A stretch of 10,894 nt of DNA from assembly GCA_035591015.1 (NCBI GenBank), contig JAXIUW010213508.1, forward strand, positions 1 to 10,894, given 5' to 3'. Below, piece by piece: positions 7,619 to 10,894 of this stretch; the first letter of the stretch is position 1, and every line of letters starts with the position of its first letter. The position numbers and the translations under genes are program-made. This DNA comes from Cephalothrix simula. Its lineage: Eukaryota > Nemertea > Palaeonemertea > Archinemertea > Cephalotrichidae. The notes below the pieces were generated by a model. The model did not search any database. It was not told the DNA's origin and saw nothing but the letters and a program-made list of their open reading frames with translations.

Positions 7619-8721
7619 ATCTTGGTTCGTGTTCGCGTTAGTGTAAAGTACAACAAGCCGCTTTTAAGCCTATTTGTCTATGTGCTACCTTTTTCCAGAA
7701 AAATATCCTATTTTTCTGTCTGGACAAGGCTGAAAGCCCTTAGTAAAATTTCCCCTTGTCCTAAAGGTAATAAAAATGGTTGTTTGGATTTTTGAAGCGA
7801 ATAAAAGTGCTAACTCCAGTTTTGCATAAATAGGAACGTATGTATCTTGATGAATGTTTGATTGTTTTCCAGATCTAATCAAAACTAAGCAATTAGATTA
7901 GATAATTTATTACGAAAAATTAATATCCAACCATTAAAATACATGTAGGTCTAATAAAGGCATAATTTGAAGTCTTCAGTGTATTAAATCTCAAGAAAGA
8001 ATCTTTTTGATTAATGTCAAGTAATGATTTACCCGAATGTAGCTCTGAATCCCTTTTGTATTATCTAAATTAACCCAACATGACATGTTCAATATCATCT
8101 CATGATTTTAGTCAATAACTAGAAATTCCTAGTTGTTACAAGATGTGGACTTAAAGATAATATCCATAGAGAATGAATTAGTAGATACATTATCTTCCCT
8201 ACTCAATGTCATTAATTTAATCTTCATCTATAGAGATGACATGTTGCTCTAGTATGTCAAATGGACATTTCTGTAACTTAGAACTGGGACTGGTATCATG
8301 AAATTATACGCTAATATGCTACTGTTTTATATGTAGTTGGATGATGGAGACCATCAAGAGGATGGGTATTTGTTAAATATTCTGTGTCTGTTTGGCGGCA
8401 TGAATATTGCAGACGAAGCCAATCTTCACCATCTTTATAAATGTACTGCATGATAAAATATTTAAACAAAAGATTTATCAATTGTACATAGAGTATACAT
8501 GTAATAATAAAGCCACGCAGTGACATTTATCTGCAGTTTGAGTTAATCCACAAAACATAACATATCTGCGGCGCTTATTTACCTTAAAACACTGTAGTTG
8601 GCTGCTTACATTAATGTAATCCAACGTCATCACTTTTATGACATGATCAGTCACGAGAAAATACACAATAATTGAACGTTATGTCTTAGTACTAGTAGTG
8701 GTAGTGAGACAATTTAAATAC
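7619..8721. other. Unassigned AT-rich DNA, possibly intron
   Basis: If the exon pieces at 7292 and 8722 belong together, this is most of a 1,220-nt intron. Three short minus-strand frames (7685-7882, 8311-8526, 8478-8666) are open but show no motif, conserved spacing or splice support. An imperfect TAG/GTAG run lies at about 8688-8706. Confidence 0.45.
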
Positions 8722-8809
8722 CTTTGGTAGTAGCATGACTTGCACTTTCTTCTGCTGAAGACGAGATAGGCCTACTTGTCCCAACATCCACATTGAATTT
8801 TTGGGCACG
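8722..8809 (-). CDS. Weak exon candidate, Ser/Ala/Thr-rich
   Basis: The minus strand is open from a stop at 8810-8812 down to a 5' splice site CCAAAG/GTATTT (GT at 8720-8721). It reads VDVGTSRPISSSAEES, then ASHATTKG. The donor leaves a phase-1 G, which would complete the first codon of the exon at 7501, also phase 1. No good acceptor was found: the only AG in range is ACAAG near 8775, with a poor pyrimidine tract. The tRNA-like SINE just upstream may have displaced earlier sequence. A chance open stretch of this length is quite possible. Confidence 0.25.
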
Positions 8810-8872
8810 TTAAGACAATAATAGTCCTCCACATTTTACGGGGAACTAGTTTTCTGTTATAATTCATGATAT

Positions 8873-9050
8873 TTTTTTCTTTTAGGTAATAAATTGTATA
8901 ATGACCATCTGTATTAAGAATTAGAAATGCAGTGGCAAACAAGACCACGAAATTTCCCGTCGTGTGTCGGGATCGAACCCACAACCACCGGCAACGTCAC
9001 CTAACACACAACGAGAAACGCTATAACCGACTGAGCTATCTAACAGAGTT
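8873..9050 (-). mobile_element. tRNA-derived SINE-like element, minus strand
   Basis: On the minus strand a near-consensus A box TAGCTCAGTCGGT (9026-9038) is followed by a near-consensus B box GGTTCGATCCC (8969-8979). The 46 bases between the boxes exceed a simple type-I tRNA. The flanks of the D- and T-like arms do not pair as an acceptor stem, so this is not an intact tRNA gene. The unit ends in an A-rich tail (AAAAGAAAAAAAT on that strand, 8873-8884), as expected of a SINE. Direct repeats GTTATA at 8856-8861 and 9048-9053 could be a short target duplication but are only 6 bp and not flush with the tail. Confidence 0.65.
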
Positions 9051-9136
9051 ATAGCTTCTCTCGTGTACGGAGTGTACGTATACGGAATGGCTTGAATAGA
9101 AATGTTTCATACCCAATTTTAAAAGTGTAATGAAAC

Positions 9137-9158
9137 CGATGATCCGTTTTCATCATCG
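9137..9158. repeat. Short hairpin
   Basis: CGATGAT (9137-9143) pairs with ATCATCG (9152-9158) over an 8-nt loop. No function is evident. Confidence 0.5.
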
Positions 9159-9222
9159 TACTAAGAATTGAATCTGTTCATAATATCCAGGACCTGCTCA
9201 GCTGCCGTGCTCAACAATCTAA

Positions 9223-9370
9223 AGGCCTAAATAGAGTTTCCTTCACCAGCGACGACGTGCGACAGCTATGATGTATCCGAGCGCCGAAGCTTTGCAATAT
9301 AATGCATTGAATACAAATGTTACGGTTCCTACTCTCTGACACCTCGTAGTTGGGAACTCTATTTAGGCCT
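9223..9370. mobile_element. 148-bp MITE, PIF/Harbinger type
   Basis: Terminal inverted repeats AGGCCTAAATAGAGTTTCC (9223-9241) and its complement (9352-9370) differ at one base. Both ends are flanked by TAA (9220-9222 and 9371-9373), the 3-bp TWA duplication characteristic of PIF/Harbinger elements. The interior is GC-richer than its surroundings and has no coding capacity. The near-identical ends suggest a fairly young insertion relative to the LINE. Confidence 0.85.
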
Positions 9371-9430
9371 TAACAATGAAGCAGATAGTACATAGATGAT
9401 TGCAAATTTCATTTTTCGTTTATGATATAA

Positions 9431-9442
9431 TTATCATGATAA
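9431..9442. repeat. 12-bp perfect palindrome
   Basis: TTATCATGATAA is its own reverse complement. CATGATAA recurs at 9451-9458, at the left edge of the next element. Confidence 0.85.
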
Positions 9443-9458
9443 ACCTATACCATGATAA

Positions 9459-10099
9459 GGGAATATCTAAAAATGTCGACAGTTGTTTCAATTTGAATTA
9501 CGTTCGGATAGGTTCGGGCCCCCTCCTATCTATCCGAAATTTAGGAACTGTCGATCTCAAAAGTCACTGAGACCAATTTCGACCACTATAAATGTAAATA
9601 GCTCCGAGGTTTAATAGGTATATTTCTTCAATGGGTGATTTCAAATGGGGGTCGTCATGTATATTTTCTGTTACAATGACTATTCACACCTTGTAATCGA
9701 ATCAGAAATCTCGATCGAATGAAATGATTGGTCGAACGCAATAACATTTGGGGCAACAGTACAGACTTTTATTTGAAATCACCCAATGAGAGGCCATACC
9801 TGCAAATTGTATAGGACTTATAAAGTTACAGTAGAGGTATCCTAAAAGCTTTAGTTACAGCTTTGTAGATTGAAATGGGTTAAATCACGTTGAAGAACTC
9901 CGAATAAAATTACCGTGTAGGTTTCGATCATCGGAAGAGAAAGTAAAAAAAGAAGAAAAGGTTGGGCTTTAGAATTAGACTGAGAAACATACTGTTAAAA
10001 TGTTTTGAATCGGCTTGTTCATTTCTATCCATACAGGCCTAAATCTTTCCCTTGTTCCGAACGTAATTCAAATAGAAACTGTCAACATTTTGGTTCCCC
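9459..10099. mobile_element. 641-bp non-autonomous DNA element with TAA flanks
   Basis: The left end (about 9459-9508) and right end (about 10055-10099) are imperfect inverted repeats. They share AAAATGT(C/T)GACAGTT, then, after a variable spacer, TTTGAATTACGTTCGGA. The outer bases are GGGA and GGGG, and TAA lies on both sides (9456-9458 and 10100-10102), again fitting a PIF/Harbinger-type 3-bp duplication. Next to the left end is a further stem, TCGGATAG (9504-9511) with CTATCCGA (9530-9537). No transposase frame exists inside. Indels in the ends indicate an older insertion than the 148-bp MITE nearby. Confidence 0.75.
9633..9784. mobile_element. Inverted-repeat element nested inside the 641-bp element
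   Basis: GGGTGATTTCAAAT (9633-9646) and ATTTGAAATCACCC (9771-9784) are perfect 14-bp inverted repeats 152 bp apart end to end, with AAT immediately outside each (9630-9632, 9785-9787). This could be a small MITE that inserted into the larger one, or a sub-terminal inverted repeat belonging to it. Confidence 0.6.
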
Positions 10100-10104
10100 T
10101 AAAG

Positions 10105-10117
10105 ACACACACACACA
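10105..10117. repeat. Short (AC)n microsatellite
   Basis: About six AC repeats run into ATATAT just outside the right end of the 641-bp element. Confidence 0.9.
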
Positions 10118-10894
10118 TATATGTACATCATTATAGTATAACGATTTTTACATAGCAAGTTCAAACCACCAACCAGAAAAAAACAAAAAAAGTTAAAGAT
10201 AACTCATCGATAGTCCTGTTGTGAAAGAACAAAAAGAAATTGCGTTCAATTATTTCCATTGGCAACAAAATATATCCATCTTTAAAGAACGAAATTGAGG
10301 ACAAATTACGAAGATTTACCTATCTAATTATGTGTTTAGTAGCCATTATCAAAATAGGGATATGCAATGAAAAAACATATGTTGGTAGAATTTCGGGGAA
10401 ATGATGAAGAACAAAGTTTAGAAGAGGCTGCATATTGGCTTGGATGTTGGCTTTGAATAATTTCTTAAAACCATCCAAAACCTACTTGACGTTTTGCAAA
10501 ATAAATAAATTTACTAGTAATCTGAATATTATTATCACTTTAGCTACTACATGTAAAATGTAATCAGCTTAACCGCACAAAAGTAGCTGGGGCTGACACA
10601 AACGAGCTGGGGCTTCATGACCCTAACACAGTGCACAAAAAGTTTTTATTTATAGTAAAGCACAATTATACCACATTTGGAAGTATTATTTATTGTTCTC
10701 AGTTTTTCTTTTTGTTCCTTAATTTCCAAGCTAATTCACGTGAATTTTTTAGACTTGGATAATTTATATCATTTACACAAATGGATGGAAAAATTGGATG
10801 AGGCACTGTAAAAGATCGTAAAATGTACAAATTTCGCCCCCCGTCGAGATCTCCTAGAAGGGGCATCGGAACCCCTTAACCCTATACCTTTTTG
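10118..10894. other. Unassigned AT-rich DNA with minor repeats
   Basis: AGCTGGGGCT occurs twice 20 bp apart (10585-10594 and 10605-10614). A small hairpin, AAGGGG (10858-10863) with CCCCTT (10872-10877), lies in a GC-richer patch at the window's end that might be the start of another element. No gene is seen. Confidence 0.5.

Noticed and set aside
8311-8666. Two overlapping minus-strand frames (71 and 62 codons)
   Set aside because: The first has a somewhat protein-like C-terminal half, but no splice borders or recognisable family. Treated as chance.
8772-8984. 70-codon minus-strand open frame
   Set aside because: Its N-terminal part is SINE body and its C-terminal part crosses into the weak exon candidate in another frame.
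8950-9045. Functional tRNA gene on the minus strand
   Set aside because: Good A and B boxes, but the acceptor strands do not pair, no standard anticodon arm forms, and the unit ends in an A-rich tail.
1-10894. CRISPR array, bacterial operon, prophage or defence system
   Set aside because: No regularly spaced repeats, no ribosome-binding-site-led genes and no packed coding. All signals are those of an animal genome.

Overview
This window looks like a piece of an AT-rich animal nuclear genome, most likely a marine invertebrate (a deuterostome or lophotrochozoan; the sequence does not settle which). The reasons are an L2/CR1-type LINE fragment, two tRNA-derived SINE-like copies, hAT-type and TAA-flanked (PIF/Harbinger-type) short DNA elements, animal-like splice signals, and no bacterial-style gene packing. 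No long intact reading frame is present on either strand. Most positions are repeat-derived or unassigned AT-rich sequence.

Layout, left to right. Positions 1-148 hold the 3' end of a hAT-like element cut by the window edge, with a G12 tract. A perfect 24-bp tandem duplication follows at 202-249. A run of TCCTACTTTT repeats (1389-1500) may be another transposon end, and a plus-strand tRNA-like SINE occupies about 1600-1910. A diverged (GGAT/ATCC)-rich zone lies at about 2590-2907. At 3181-3496 there is a 316-bp imperfect fold-back element whose two arms each carry a hammerhead-ribozyme-like segment.

The centre (3973-8810) is a minus-strand landscape. Reading upstream to downstream on that strand: a weak exon candidate (8722-8809), a convincing 70-codon exon (7292-7501), an 85-nt intron with good borders, then a coiled-coil-coding exon (6760-7206) broken by three frameshifts. 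Next comes a 5'-truncated dead LINE (about 6290-5025), and finally a frameshifted C-terminal coding block (3973-4574). The three upstream pieces have compatible phase-1 junctions, so they may be one decayed host gene, or a living gene in an indel-prone assembly. I do not recognise the protein.

The right end (8873-10099) is a cluster of non-autonomous elements: a minus-strand tRNA-like SINE, a 148-bp MITE with TAA on both sides, and a 641-bp TAA-flanked element with a smaller inverted-repeat element nested inside. The last 800 bases hold only a short (AC)n tract and small repeats. The most interesting points are the fold-back element with its hammerhead-like segments, the unrecognised minus-strand gene remnant, and the recurring perfect tandem microduplications, two of them inside the LINE.
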